A DNA stretch of 64,000 nt from Paraspadella gotoi (taxonomy: Eukaryota > Chaetognatha), in NCBI GenBank assembly GCA_051294375.1, contig CM119270.1, positions 21,109,775-21,173,774 of the forward strand. Direction: 5' to 3'. The translations under genes were made by a program, and so were the position numbers. This document shows, piece after piece, positions 46,556-56,857 of the stretch (position 1 is the stretch's first letter; each line of letters starts with the position of its first letter). The notes under the pieces were generated by a model. That model was not told the origin of the DNA, made no database searches, and saw only the letters and a program-made list of their open reading frames with translations.

Positions 46556-47273
46556 AGCGCCTCACGGTGAAAAAACTAACGAATCTCTCACTCGATGGGT
46601 GATCCCCTGATGCTCTGATCGCTCGATCCGTGATCACCCCGAATTATTTTTATTTTTCATTTTTCGGTGACGAAGTAAAAATTTTTTTAAACTTTTTCTT
46701 TTTTTTCAATTTAATAAACGGATTGAATTAGCGTCAGTTTTGTTGTCAATATTTCTAATAATTGAATCATTTTCAATCTTTGTAGATCGAAACGTTATTT
46801 TATAACGAACTTCATGGTGAACGTCCTCGCAACGCAAACCAAAATTAAAAAAAAAATTCCAAACGAACTTTTAAAGTTAACTTCTTTGTCAACTTCGTTA
46901 ATTGAAGTTTAATTTAAAATTAAGCAACGAACCTCCGTCCCGATTAAAACATACTTCAAATAGTTAAGATAAGAAAAACCTCCAAATAAGTTAATATTTT
47001 GCAAATATAATCTCTAGTGATCTCCACCAAATTAAATCTCGTATTTCCTTCCAAAATCTTCAGTCTATCGTCAGCGAGAAAAACGAAGGAAATAATTAAC
47101 TAATAATTTCCTCCAATTGTTAATAATTTATTACTAGTTAAAAATAACATTATAATTGTGCATTAAAAAATGACATCATGAACATGTGAGGCTTCAATCA
47201 ACGAATCATAAACCAATAAAGTGAACAAACTCTTAAAAAAAGGCGCCGGTTCCATCGCCTCAAAACCGGCGTC
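46556..47273. other. Presumed upstream region of the membrane-protein gene
   Basis: AT-rich, no coding frame. No clear TATA box or other promoter element can be assigned with confidence. Confidence 0.4.
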
Positions 47274-47733
47274 ATGGAATTCCTCTTCTACGCGGCGTCT
47301 TTATCGGCGCTCTTCGCCCTCCCTTTCGTCATATCCTGCCTCCTCCTCTTTCTCCTCCCAACCGGCGTCGTTTTCAAACGCTGGTCCATCGCGGCGCTTT
47401 TTCACCCATTTCTCTCTCGCGATTCCTTCGAAGGGGCGCCGTCCTTTTGGTTCGATCGACGCCGAGTCACGTTCGACGGTGCCGGCGGCGGAGCGGCGTC
47501 GCCAGGCGGGAAAAAGCGGCGCGGGCGGCGCTGCTGTGGCGGCGGCCGAAGCGGCGTGGATTTTTGGACGCCACTTTCGTTCTGCGCATGCGTCGTTTTC
47601 AGTCTTTCTTTCTTCGTCTTCGCCAGAATTTGGTTGTTCGACGCCGCGGATTTCTCTGCGGCGTCGGCGGCGGAGTCGGCTGCTGCCGGGTGGGATTGCT
47701 TTGGAGACCCTGGGATGCAGTGGACGGATCCGG
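47274..47733 (+). CDS. Multi-pass membrane protein, exon 1 (residues 1-153)
   Basis: Opens at ATG 47,274, the first Met in frame. Residues ~3-34 are a long hydrophobic segment (FLFYAASLSALF onward), either signal anchor or first span. Then come an aromatic/basic stretch, a Gly/Ala/Arg-rich linker (~69-93) with a CC pair, and a second span at ~99-123 (FWTPLSFCACVVF), followed by an Ala/Ser stretch and WDCFGDPG. The exon ends at 47,733 before GTAAGT with one base left over (phase 1), which matches the acceptor at 48,800 exactly. No family is recognised. The loop Cys residues could form disulfides. GC-rich third positions contrast sharply with the AT-rich introns. Confidence 0.75.
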
Positions 47734-48800
47734 GTAAGTTTTAAATATAATTTTAGTCGCTAAAAATGATATGTAGTTTATAATCATATTACGTTATCCT
47801 TATATCATTTTAATCACGTATCAGATTTTTTTCATGCTTCCACAGCTAAATTTTAACATAAATGTTAGACAAAATAAAAAACACATAAGTCTATACTGTA
47901 TATCGCATCCCAATAGTTCAAGAAAATTAAAACTTTGATCTCTTCACGGCTTTTTCTTTTTAAAAAACTAAATTGTAATTTTCCTTGTCAAAAGAAATTA
48001 TCTTCGGATTTTAAATTTGTGTTTACCTTCTTTTTAACAAGAAGGTGGCAGCGACGACGACGATAACGACTATGACGACGACGAAGAAGATAACAATTAA
48101 AATCTTTTCTTTTTGCCTCCCTCCCCCCCCCCCGAGTTCAAAACCGTGAGAGAGTGAAGAAGATGGACAGAAAAGGAATATAATGACATTTATTTTTAAA
48201 AAGAACCGAAAAGTGTTCTCCCCACTTTTGGCATTAGGAACCGATTTATCACCCTTATTTGTCGTATTGGTCATAAGTTAATAACAATATTTCATTAATC
48301 ACATTGAGCTTACAAGGGTCAACAAGTAATTTTTTTTTCTGAACATACATCACGGTAAATTAGACCTTTTGATCGTGAACATTGTCGATTACTGTGACCC
48401 AATAAATAATCCAAGAAAACATAGAATTTTTTTTTTATTTAAAAAAAACACGATGACAGTGACATTGCACTGTGATACAATAAATTGACCTATCAAGACA
48501 TCATTTAAAAATACTTAAATTTCGGTAACGTATGATATGTCATTGTTATTTATTTTAATTTGATCATTTCTTGGTTGGTGCGTTCTTTAATAAATAAATT
48601 TTTCTTGCTTTAATCTATATACTTGGAAATAAACATAAGCATTAATAATACCATAAAACAACATTACTATACTTAATTATTATAATCACGACCATTGCAC
48701 AAACCGACGCCCGTAAAAAATCTTTTAAACTTCACATGAATTACTGCTATATGCAAATTAAAGCAAAAGTAATTTTTTTAAAAAAATTTCTTACAATTAG

Positions 48801-50014
48801 GAATCAGCGGAAAATCCTTCGACAACAACTACAACAAACCTTCCGCTTCCTCCAAACAAACGACGATGACGAAGACGACGACGAAGACGACGACGACGAA
48901 ATCTTCACCCTCCCCCACCCCTCCCCCCTTCCAACCCGTCTCCAACGCAACCATCTCCGCCATCGCCGCCGCCGAAATCGATCGGCGCCTTCGACTCTTT
49001 CGTCGACGCACCTTCGAGGAGATGGAGGACCTCAGCCGCACCGCTGCCGCGCTGGAGTGCTCCAAGCTGCTGAGGACGACCACCACCCTCGCTCCAGCCG
49101 CTACTCCAGCGACAACGGCGTGCGCGACTTGCTGGAGCGAGGCGGACATCGCTGCTTTGATGATGAAATTCGCTCAGAGCGGCGGACCGAGGGACGGTGG
49201 GGGTGATACTGTGGGGAGAGGGAAGAGAGAGGCTGGAAGCGAATTCACTGTGGGGAAGGGAAAGGGAGAGGCGGGAGCTGAAGTCACTGTGGGACGGAGA
49301 AATGGAAAAGAAGGAAAAAAGCTGAGAAATGACAGTGATAACAATGATAACAATGACGCTGACATTAATGACACCGTCTCTCATCACAACAAAAGAATCG
49401 AGAGAGCCGCCTCCTCCTCCTCCTCCTCCTCCTCCTCCTCCGCCCTCGACAACCTCTGCTGTCGCCGCGCCGTCCGCTGCTGGCGCCTGCACCCGACGCC
49501 GGACGACGCCGTCCTCGGCTTGGCAGCCGCTGCGGCGCTGCAGTGGGTCATGACCGGCGCCTTTCACTTCGTCTCCTTCGTCATCATCTCGACTCTGCTC
49601 CGCGCCGACGGAAAAAGCGGCGTCTACGCGCCGGGACGGACTTCGGCTACGGCGACGGCGACGCCGTCGTCATCGTCCGTCACGGCGTCGTCGTATCCTC
49701 GCGACGACGACGACGACGAAGATTCGCGACGTCTCGTCAAACGATCATCAGCGCCATCTACTCTATTTCGAAAAGTCGTCCTTCCTCTCGTCTTCGTCAT
49801 CGTCGTCCTCGTCGTCGTCGCCGCGCCGCCGCTGCTCTGCGAGACGGCGCCGCTGACGACGCCGGAGACGATTCAATGCGTCGTCGTCGTAGTGGGCGTG
49901 ATTGTCTTCGGCGTGGCGGCGTTGACGTTTCCGTGGGAAGAAGGGATGATGGAGGAGAGTCACGTCTGCTGGTGCGAGAAGAAGAGTGATGGAGTCGTGC
50001 TGGGGAGATATCAG
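48801..50014 (+). CDS. Multi-pass membrane protein, exon 2 (residues 154-558)
   Basis: Acceptor ACAATTAG precedes 48,801. The split Gly codon joins to ISGKSFDNNYN. A Thr/Lys run and Pro-rich segment (~176-205) are followed by a charged helix (AAAEIDRRLRLF), a Cys-containing region (ATTACATCWSEAD), a low-complexity soluble stretch with a Ser run, then LDNLCCRRAVRCW and three spans: ~392-416 (LAAAAALQWVMTG), ~478-503 (VVLPLVFVIVVLV) and ~511-532 (CVVVVVGVIVFGV). The exon ends HVCWCEKKSDGV then LGRYQ at 50,014, phase 0, before GTGAATTT. With exon 1 this makes five spans, which puts N- and C-termini on opposite sides if all are real. The shorter 394-codon open frame ends in intron. Confidence 0.8.
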
Positions 50015-50514
50015 GTGAATTTGATGATGATGGGGCTGGGGAAGCCGTAAAGGCTGGGGAGCATCGAATTCTCAAATTCTCACACCGTCTATATGAGAAT
50101 AAAATCCAATTTAGGTTTCATATTGAAATCGCTGTCTCCTTACTCAAACGGGAGATACAAATACGAAAAAAATACTTAAATGTACTTCGCTATTTTACAT
50201 ACAAATTTTATTCCAATACAGAGCAAGCTCACTTACGGGAAAAGATAAAATTTTGCCCTACAAAAAATATTTTTGATCGTAATTGTTATAGATGAATCGG
50301 GGTCGCTTAAGTTTGCGTGTAGCCTTGTACTCTTGCCAATATCAATTTCCTTTGAATACAAAGGGTCACTAAAAACTTTTCTCTTCATTTTTTAAATTAA
50401 ATCGCGGACGCTAAAGGTTCCGTCTCGTTTTCAACTAACATAATCGATAAAATAGAAAAAAAATTTTAACTTCAATATGCAAATGAGATTAAAAAATATT
50501 TTCGTCTCCATCAG

Positions 50515-51702
50515 GTCTCTACGAGCAGCAATTACTACCAACTCCATTTCGGCATCGACGATGACGACGACGACGACGTCGCCAAACCTCCTCGCCCAAC
50601 GTCTTCGAAATCCACGTGCGACTGTCACTCAACGCCCCCTCCGACTCGAACGCCCGAAAAACTCCAACGCCACCACCAGCGCCACCTGCAGCGACATCTG
50701 CACCGGGCGCCGCAAAGGCCGGTGTCCAAAGAGACGCCGTCCTCGTCAGGCGCGTCCCTCGTCAAAGACGGCGCCGTCTCGCCGACGCTGGCGGCGACGC
50801 TGCCGACGTTAGCTCTGCCGGAGTTCGGCGAGATTCGCAAAGACTCGGAATTGTCGTCGTCGTCGGCGTCGTCGTCGGCGGCGTCGTCGTCGGCGGCGTC
50901 GTCGGCGGCGTCCTCGACGACGATCAACTTCGGGGACATCGGGACGTCGACGATGGAAGGAAGGTTGACGGAAGACTTGAAGGAGGAGGTGTTCCACCGA
51001 GGAGGAGGAGGAGGAGGAGGAGGAGGAGGAAGGGAGGATGAGAGGCCGAATTCTTTGGAAAGAAATTCCAACGAGACTTTCATCGTTTACGACGAAGACG
51101 AGACGCCGACGGGTTGTGAAGCGCCGGAGAAATTCTCGGCGCCTGAACGTTGCGTCACGCCGGTACCCTACGGCGCCGGGATGGCATTCACGGCGCCGGA
51201 TCTGCCGAATGGAATCGAAGATCGAGATTCGACGCCGGAAGAAATGACGCCGCCGCCGACGCAGCAGGGATTCATCGTCGCCGAACATTCGACGCCGTCG
51301 CCGCCGCCGAGAGCAGCGCCGCCGCCGCCGCCGATGAGGCTAAGCGACGCCGTCTGCCCGCTGCTGTCGCCGCTAGACGGCGCCGTCCCCGCGGCAGCAC
51401 CGGCGTCCCCTGCGTCGAAGCGGCGTCAATTTCCCGACGAAATCATCGCGGATTTGAGTCGAAATTCTAAATTTCTCACCAACGGAGTTCGTGACTTTGG
51501 AGACGATAACGACGATCCATGGCGGTTGCTAAGAGACGCCTCTGTTGCTAAGGAGACGCGACGACTTTACGATGACGACGACGACGCGCGCGTCCAAGCG
51601 TTGGCGCTGAGGAGAGTCGAGGTGGCGCCACGAGCGCCGGAAGTCAGGACGGAGTTTCCGCCGACACCGGGAGAAGATATTTTGCACATGATCAAACTCT
51701 GA
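50515..51702 (+). CDS. Multi-pass membrane protein, exon 3: long disordered tail (residues 559-953)
   Basis: Acceptor CTCCATCAG precedes 50,515. Phase 0 continues VSTSSNYYQLHFG, an Asp run, a Pro/Arg-rich stretch, Cys (STCDCHS), then a long Ser/Ala, Gly, Pro and acidic tail with several short conserved-looking islands (TLALPEFGEIRK, NSNETFIVYDEDE, DEIIADLSRNSKF, DPWRLLRDAS). It ends TPGEDILHMIKL at TGA 51,700-51,702. The tail is probably cytoplasmic and regulatory. Asp, Ser and Gly runs come from GAC, TCG and GGA triplet repeats within the exon. Total coding length across the three exons is 2,862 bases, divisible by three. Confidence 0.8.
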   Translation, partial: VSTSSNYYQLHFGIDDDDDDDVAKPPRPTSSKSTCDCHSTPPPTRTPEKLQRHHQRHLQRHLHRAPQRPVSKETPSSSGASLVKDGAVSPTLAATLPTLALPEFGEIRKDSELSSSSASSSAASSSAASSAASSTTINFGDIGTSTMEGRLTEDLKEEVFHRGGGGGGGGGGREDERPNSLERNSNETFIVYDEDETPTGCEAPEKFSAPERCVTPVPYGAGMAFTAPDLPNGIEDRDSTPEEMTPPPTQQGFIVAEHSTPSPPPRAAPPPPPMRLSDAVCPLLSPLDGAVPAAAPASPASKRRQFPDEIIADLSRNSKFLTNGVRDFGDDNDDPWRLLRDASVAKETRRLYDDDDDARVQALALRRVEVAPRAPEVRTEFPPTPGEDILHMIKL

Positions 51703-51711
51703 ATTGGTAGA

Positions 51712-51715
<4 letters not shown>

Positions 51716-51771
<56 letters not shown>
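51716..51771. repeat. (CT)n microsatellite just after the stop codon
   Basis: About 28 uninterrupted CT units starting 14 bases past the TGA, so within the 3' UTR of the membrane-protein gene. Confidence 0.95.
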
Positions 51772-51774
<3 letters not shown>

Positions 51775-52084
51775 ATCTTTTTCAAGTGTTTGCTTTACTT
51801 GATTCGCTTTAATCCAATTTAAATATTTTTTCTTCGAATTTTCTTCTTCGAAAATCGAAGTGAGAAAAAAAAAACCGCAAAAAATTTTTCCCCCTTTCTC
51901 TCCTTAATTATATTCATTGTAAAATTGAATTTCATGACCAACTTTACTTTTTTTTTGTTCGCAGAGGTGAAGTCTGAAGATGTCACAGTCTGATTTTTTT
52001 TTGTCTATTACAAAAATGTATTATTCTTCTGTTTTTCGTTTCTTTATGATTTTTAAGTTCATTGCGTTGTTTTTATAAATATAA

Positions 52085-52090
52085 AATAAA
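52085..52090 (+). terminator. Poly(A) signal AATAAA for the membrane-protein gene
   Basis: Canonical hexamer in ATAAAATAAAAT, about 380 bases after the stop. Confidence 0.5.
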
Positions 52091-52608
52091 ATACGAAAGT
52101 TTTTTACAATGTTTAACTGTTTGAGAGAGATTCTAGGTTATAGACCCCGAAATTCTTTGGGATTAAATTCAATGGAAAAATTTATATCCAAATAATTCAA
52201 GGCTGTCAATATTTATAGGACAAGAGAAATATATAGTAAAAGATTTATCCGAGTATTATTACAAAATGCAAATTAGATTCTGAGAAATAGATTAAGAATT
52301 TAGATGCATTGATAAATAATTTTTTTCTCTGACAGTTTATTCTTAAACTAAATTAAAGCTAATTAATATATTTCTTTTTCAAAAACTAACTCAATTAAAA
52401 AATCGAACAAGAACGCGATTTTATGACAATCAAAACGAATTTGAATTAACTTCTTCATGATGCACATTTTTTTTTCAAATAAATAAACTAGATTAACCGT
52501 TAATTTCAAAAGCGCAAATTAATTTTTATTTCTACGGAGAAAAAATGACAAAAAAAATCACTTCTACATCAAAAACAAAAAAATAAATGAAACAAAATAT
52601 GAAGCGCG

Positions 52609-52611
<3 letters not shown>
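52091..52611. other. Intergenic between convergent genes
   Basis: AT-rich and without coding frames. It separates the plus-strand membrane-protein gene from the minus-strand cofilin gene. A minus-strand AATAAA (TTTATT at 52,525-52,530) could serve the distal cofilin last exon. Confidence 0.5.
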
Positions 52612-52666
<55 letters not shown>

Positions 52667-52906
52667 ATGGAGGAAGAATAGAAATAATTAAAAGAAAAGA
52701 ATGTTTTGTTTTTCTAAATTAAGAAGAAACAAACAAACAAAAGAGAAAGAGTGAGAGTAGAGAGAGAGAGAGAATGGAGGAAGAATAGAAATAATTAAAA
52801 GAAAAGAATGTTTTGTTTTTCTAAATTAAGACGAAAACAAACAAACAAAAAGAGAAAGAGAGATAGAGAGAGAGAGATTGATTGAGTGGGAGAGAGAGAG
52901 AGAGAT
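52612..52906. repeat. (GA)n runs and a ~105 bp direct duplication
   Basis: The segment from AGAATGGAGGAAG (about 52,664) through the GAATGTTTTG motif and ACAAACAAAC to about 52,750 recurs almost exactly from about 52,770 to 52,855. Both copies begin and end in GA runs. It lies in the 3' UTR of the distal cofilin last exon. Confidence 0.85.
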
Positions 52907-52995
52907 TCATTTATAAGTCGTCGTCTTGAGGCATTTGTCCACAATGACTGGCAGAGTGATGTCATCCAAATCCGATGCTTGAATCTCCAAATTTC
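52907..52995 (-). CDS. ADF/cofilin, alternative last exon B (distal)
   Basis: Minus strand. Acceptor CGACAG precedes 52,995. Two leading bases complete a Gly codon, then the peptide reads NLEIQASDLDDITLPV to KCLKTTTYK and TGA at 52,907-52,909. It supplies the C-terminal strand and helix of the ADF-homology domain, in the position of the EIQA-DLSE region of animal cofilins. It has the same length (89 bases), the same phase and 19 of 29 residues in common with the last exon at 53,210-53,298, so either can follow exon 3. Confidence 0.85.
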
Positions 52996-53176
52996 CTGTC
53001 GTAAATGAAAAAGAAAAATAAATTCGGATGAAAGTGAATAAATAAATAAATAAATGTAAAATATATTTAAAAACATCGAGGGCAGGACTCCTACGGCGCC
53101 GCTACCCGTGTTTCTCTCTCACTCTCTCTCTTTTAAATTACTTTTTAAGCCTTTTTTTAAATACTTTTCGGGAATT

Positions 53177-53188
53177 TTTATTTTTATT
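53177..53188 (-). terminator. Poly(A) signals for the proximal cofilin last exon
   Basis: TTTATT occurs twice on the plus strand here, which is AATAAA on the minus strand, 22-33 bases beyond the stop of last exon A. That exon could therefore end its own transcript. Confidence 0.55.
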
Positions 53189-53209
53189 TTCGGTGTTTGA
53201 ATGGATTTT

Positions 53210-53298
53210 TTATTTGTAGGTCGTCGTGTTCAAACACTTGGAAATGACTTCAGGCAAAACCAGCTCTTCTAAGTCTGAAGCCTGAATCTCAAGGATGC
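53210..53298 (-). CDS. ADF/cofilin, alternative last exon A (proximal)
   Basis: Minus strand. Acceptor CCTTTTAG precedes 53,298. The split Gly codon is followed by ILEIQASDLEELVLPEV, then ISKCLNTTTYK and TAA at 53,210-53,212. It is homologous to exon B (52,907-52,995) along its whole length. Differences are concentrated in the acidic turn (DLEELV against DLDDIT) and the following helix (EVIS against VIVD). In ADF/cofilin structures the C-terminal helix packs beside the F-actin-binding surface, so the swap could tune filament binding. That functional effect is inference. Confidence 0.85.
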
Positions 53299-53653
53299 CT
53301 AAAAGGGGTGTTTTTTTTGGGGAGGGGGTTTGTTGTTTTTTGTTTTTTGTTTTGTTTCGTGGGGAGGAAAACGGATGAAAAAAAAAACAAATTCGAGGTT
53401 TGGGAGAAAATGAAGGAAAAAAAAAAGAATGAAAAGTAAATTAGAATGAGATTGAACTTTAAGCGACGATTATGGATGCAAAATACGTAAACAAAAATAA
53501 AGATGAGCAAAGTTATGACTGTGAGAGGGCGTAGCAATCACTTGGGTGAAATAAATGAGCATCGGCAGGCAGGAGGAGTTCTTCACGATGATGAACGACT
53601 AAGAACTTGAATTCGGAAATCGCCAAGAAGGGTCCTCAGGAAACAAAGGTTTT
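53299..53653. other. Cofilin intron 3, proximal part
   Basis: Includes A/T-rich and G-run sequence; no exon was seen. Confidence 0.5.
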
Positions 53654-53890
53654 CCGGCACTATTTTTCAAAAACGCCCTTTACCAAGTTAATTAATTAAG
53701 ACCCGTACTCTTTGTAATCTTAAACTTTATCTCCTGACCATAAACCTTAATCCCTAATCCGAAACTATATTCATAACTTTATTCATTAATCTACAACGTA
53801 ACTTTTATATTTTACCCAAACTTTTAAATAAACTATTGATTTATCTCTCAATTGAGACTGAATTCGGGGGCTTTTGGAAAATACGGCCGG
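53654..53890. mobile_element. Inverted-repeat element with telomere-like interior, copy 2
   Basis: Ends CCGGCACTATTTTTCAAAAA and, reverse-complemented from the right, CCGGCCGTATTTTCCAAAAG, agreeing at about 20 of 25 positions over the full termini. The interior has degenerate TTAA(A/C)-CCT motifs (CCTTAATCCCTAATCC), weaker than in the copy at 45,118-45,500. It is located inside the cofilin intron. About 237 bases, no ORF. Confidence 0.6.
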
Positions 53891-54240
53891 TTTTCAGGCA
53901 TTCAAAAACAGAAGATCTTTTTTTCGTCTTTGGAAGAAAGAAATTAACCTTGAGGATAGCAACATATTAAATAACGACAGTGAAGAAACAAAAAAGTAGC
54001 GTGCCCGAACTGAAACGTTAATCTACAAAGATGTCGCTAATGTACAGGTTTGACATAACAAAAGAGCAACTAATTCGACGACAGGGTCACAGAAGTTTAC
54101 TTTTTATAATTTGCATGTCATCTTTTTAAATATTTTTTTTCATATTTATTTATGTGGGATTCATTATTTTTTTCTTCTCGCAAGACAAATCGAGGCTTGT
54201 ATCAAATTTGTTTGAATTTTTGGTTATTTCCGCTTTTTTT

Positions 54241-54340
54241 GCTTTCTTTTGCTTTCTTTTGCTTTCTTTTGCTTTCTTTTGCTTTCTTTTGCTTTCTTTT
54301 GCTTTCTTTTGCTTTCTTTTGCTTTCTTTTGCTTTCTCTT
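54241..54340 (+). repeat. (GCTTTCTTTT)10, intronic 10-mer array
   Basis: Nine perfect copies of a 10-base unit and one variant. On the minus strand it is AAAAGAAAGC, within the cofilin intron. The Phe/Leu or Lys/Ser frames here are repeat translations. Confidence 0.97.
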
Positions 54341-54543
54341 CATCAAACCACGATCGTATTTTCAAAAAGAAATATTTTGTAAATATTTTTAGTTTCGTTA
54401 AAAAATGCTTTTTTTTTTTCTATGCGTTTATCTTTTTTATTATTTTTGTTTATTCTTTGTTAATATTTGTATTTATGTTTATATTTATATTTTCGCTTTT
54501 GTTTCTATTTATATTTTTTTTTCTTCTTTTGTTTTTCGCTCAC

Positions 54544-54728
54544 CGACGAGTTTGTTTTTCAACGCGTCTTTGGACGACGCGTACAGCATTTTTTTCTTGA
54601 TGTTCGCTTCGTCCGGACAAAATACGATGAAAGTGAGTTTGTTGCGGTGTCCGCCTTCCGAAGTCACGTACCGAATGTCGTAGCAAGCGTAGCGACAATC
54701 GCGTTGCTCCTGTACCGACTGCAGGTAG
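54544..54728 (-). CDS. ADF/cofilin, exon 3
   Basis: Minus strand. Acceptor CTCCTACAG precedes 54,728 and the first base completes a Ser codon with exon 2. The peptide reads YLQSVQEQRDCRYACYD, then IRYVTSEGGHRNKLTF, IVFCPDEANIK and KKMLYASSKDALKNKLV, ending in phase 1 before GTGAGC at 54,543. The YASSKDALK stretch with preceding lysines is the hallmark actin-binding long helix of ADF/cofilin, and RYxxYD followed by CPDxAxIKxKM is the family core. This exon decides the identification. Confidence 0.93.
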
Positions 54729-54870
54729 CTGTAGGAGCGAAGGGAAGAGCAGTGATGAAAGGTTGTCATAAAGGTTATGACAGTGACAACAAAAGGAAGT
54801 GAAATACTTTGACCAAGAGGGTGGTTGTGAAAAAAAAAAATGAATTACTGTGCCATTTTCTCCTCCAAAC

Positions 54871-55058
54871 CTCCAAAAGGGTGAGTAATCGGCTTGCGTG
54901 GTCGGGTCCACGCCGCAACCCGGATTCTCCAACACTTTGTCCACAACGATTTGCTTCAAGTTGTCGCTCAATTTGAAGATACAGTATTTGAACTTGCGCT
55001 TTTGTTTCATTTCCTCGTATCGATCGACGCATTCGTCCGCCACCTGGACTCCGGATTG
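54871..55058 (-). CDS. ADF/cofilin, exon 2
   Basis: Minus strand. Acceptor CCTCTTCAG precedes 55,058. Peptide QSGVQVADECVDRYEEMKQ, then KRKFKYCIFKLSDNLKQ, IVVDKVLENPGCGVD and TTQADYSPFW, ending in phase 2 before GTTTGG. SGVxVxDEC is the N-terminal signature of animal cofilins. If exon 1 supplies only the initiator Met, as in many cofilin genes, the Ser is residue 3, the residue that LIM kinases phosphorylate to inactivate cofilin. Exon 1 was not found with confidence at higher coordinates. Exons 2+3+A or 2+3+B total 462 bases, giving a protein of about 154 residues, within the family's usual range of about 140-170. Confidence 0.92.
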
Positions 55059-55304
55059 CTGAAGAGGAAAACGGGAGAGTGGGAAACAAAAGGCAATCGG
55101 TTTGAAAGTTGATATTACAAGGTTTTTTTGTTTTTTTTTAATACAAAAATTTCAAACTCAAACAATAAAAAATTATTCGAGAATTGAGAAGAATTTTAAA
55201 AAAACTTCGCTTGAGATCACGTGACTTCAAGTTTCTTAAAAATCCTAATTAAAATCTAATTCAAGTTATAAATTATGATCTGAAGCGAAGGGATTGAGTT
55301 AAGA
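55059..55304. other. Cofilin intron 1 or upstream region
   Basis: AT-rich. No exon encoding only the start Met can be chosen with confidence among several ATG|GT candidates further upstream. Confidence 0.4.
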
Positions 55305-55375
55305 CCTTGAGACCTTTAGTCCCTAGGTTAAGACCTTGAGACCCTAGGTTAAGACCTTTAGACCCTAGGTTCGTA
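55305..55375 (+). repeat. Tandem ~22 bp repeat (TTAAGACCTT unit)
   Basis: Three to four copies of TTAAGACCTTgAGACCCTAGG with length variation. Confidence 0.85.
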
Positions 55376-55871
55376 AATTAAAAAAAATTGCACAATTGCT
55401 TGGTAGTTAAAGGCTGTCTGCTTGGATTACGGTACAAACGAATGTCAATATGACACTCAACTATAAACAATGACCTTGATAAGTGCAACAATTTACGTAA
55501 ATATTAATATTAATTCGACGGAGAAAAATCACAAATAATATGAGAAAGAAATAGTTTTCAGTGCTGATGAACGAGGATCTGTTTTTGCCGGCGAAATCAT
55601 TGCAGATCATTGCCGATCGTTGCAGCGCTTCTTCAACAAAAATTTTGAGCTCTACTGTTGGTGAATTGAGCTCAACTGTTTGTCAGTTTAGCCCAACTGA
55701 CGAATAATGAAAAATAAAGACTCTTTCTCGATTGCCAAGGCGTTGTTGAATAACATTAGGTTACATTATTTATTATCATTTCTCTTTAATCTTCCGTGAT
55801 ATAAATTTCAAAGTAAACAACGCTTCAAATTAACTGTGTTTGTCTGCGAGTTTACTAAAAGCACAATATTC

Positions 55872-55968
55872 CTTCAAGGTTCCTTCAAGATTCCTTCAAG
55901 GTTCCTTCAAAGTGTCTTCAAGGTTCCTTCAAGGTTCCTTCAAGGTTCCTTCAAGGTTCCTTTAAGGT
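55872..55968 (+). repeat. Tandem 11-bp repeat (GGTTCCTTCAA)n
   Basis: About nine copies of an 11-base unit with minor variants (AGATTCC, AGTGTCTTC). Confidence 0.95.
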
Positions 55969-56810
55969 AATTCAACCATAATTTATGTTAATTTATGATA
56001 ATTTCTCGAATTCCCCACCTACCGGCATTTTTGAGTTAGGAATTAAATTAGTTTCTTTTTTTTAAATTTTTCGTTTAATTTTTGTTTTGTTTGTTTATTT
56101 ATGTCACCGACAGGCGCGCGGAAATCGGATGAGGAAAAATAGAGGGAATTATCTGCGCGCGAGATGTAGAGAATCTGATTTTACAGTATTTTTTTTATTA
56201 TTATTAAATCGAGTAGAAAAAAAGTTTTCTTCTCTTGTTCTTCTTATGTTTTTTTTTTTTTTTTGCTGACCTCTCTTTCTCTTTTCTCTTCTCTCTTCTC
56301 CTCTATCTATCTCGCGATTTTCACCCGCGCGTGATCGAGACGCAGGGGAAAATAAAACTATTTTTAAATTCAAGGGTTTGATATAAGTTTGATAACAGTT
56401 AGTTGATACTTGATAGTTGATAGGGAAGCGAGGTACTTAATTGTGAGATTCATAACTAATGAGAATACTTTGTAAAAAATTCGAAGTACTTATAAGCAAA
56501 TGGCCTTCTTCTATAAAATGATACAATTAATAAGTAACCCTATGTATATTTATCAAACTATTCAATTCTATTAATTATTACTTTATCGAAATTGAAAATG
56601 AAACTTTATTTCCCCCTGAATTATCCCCCACCCCGCGTTTGAGCTTCGCTCCCGACGCTGTCGGCTTCCAAATTCTATTTTTAGATATTTTTTTTCGGCG
56701 AGATGATCGGCGATCCTCCTCCTCCTCCTCTTCCTCCTCCAGACATCATCGACGCTCCCTTCATCTCCGGATCTCTTCACGATTTTCAAGCTCGATCACT
56801 TTCACGTGAA

Positions 56811-56857
<47 letters not shown>

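Noticed and set aside
54239-54345. CRISPR-like array of 10-mers
   Set aside because: The units are directly contiguous with no spacers, in an animal intron; it is a simple tandem repeat.
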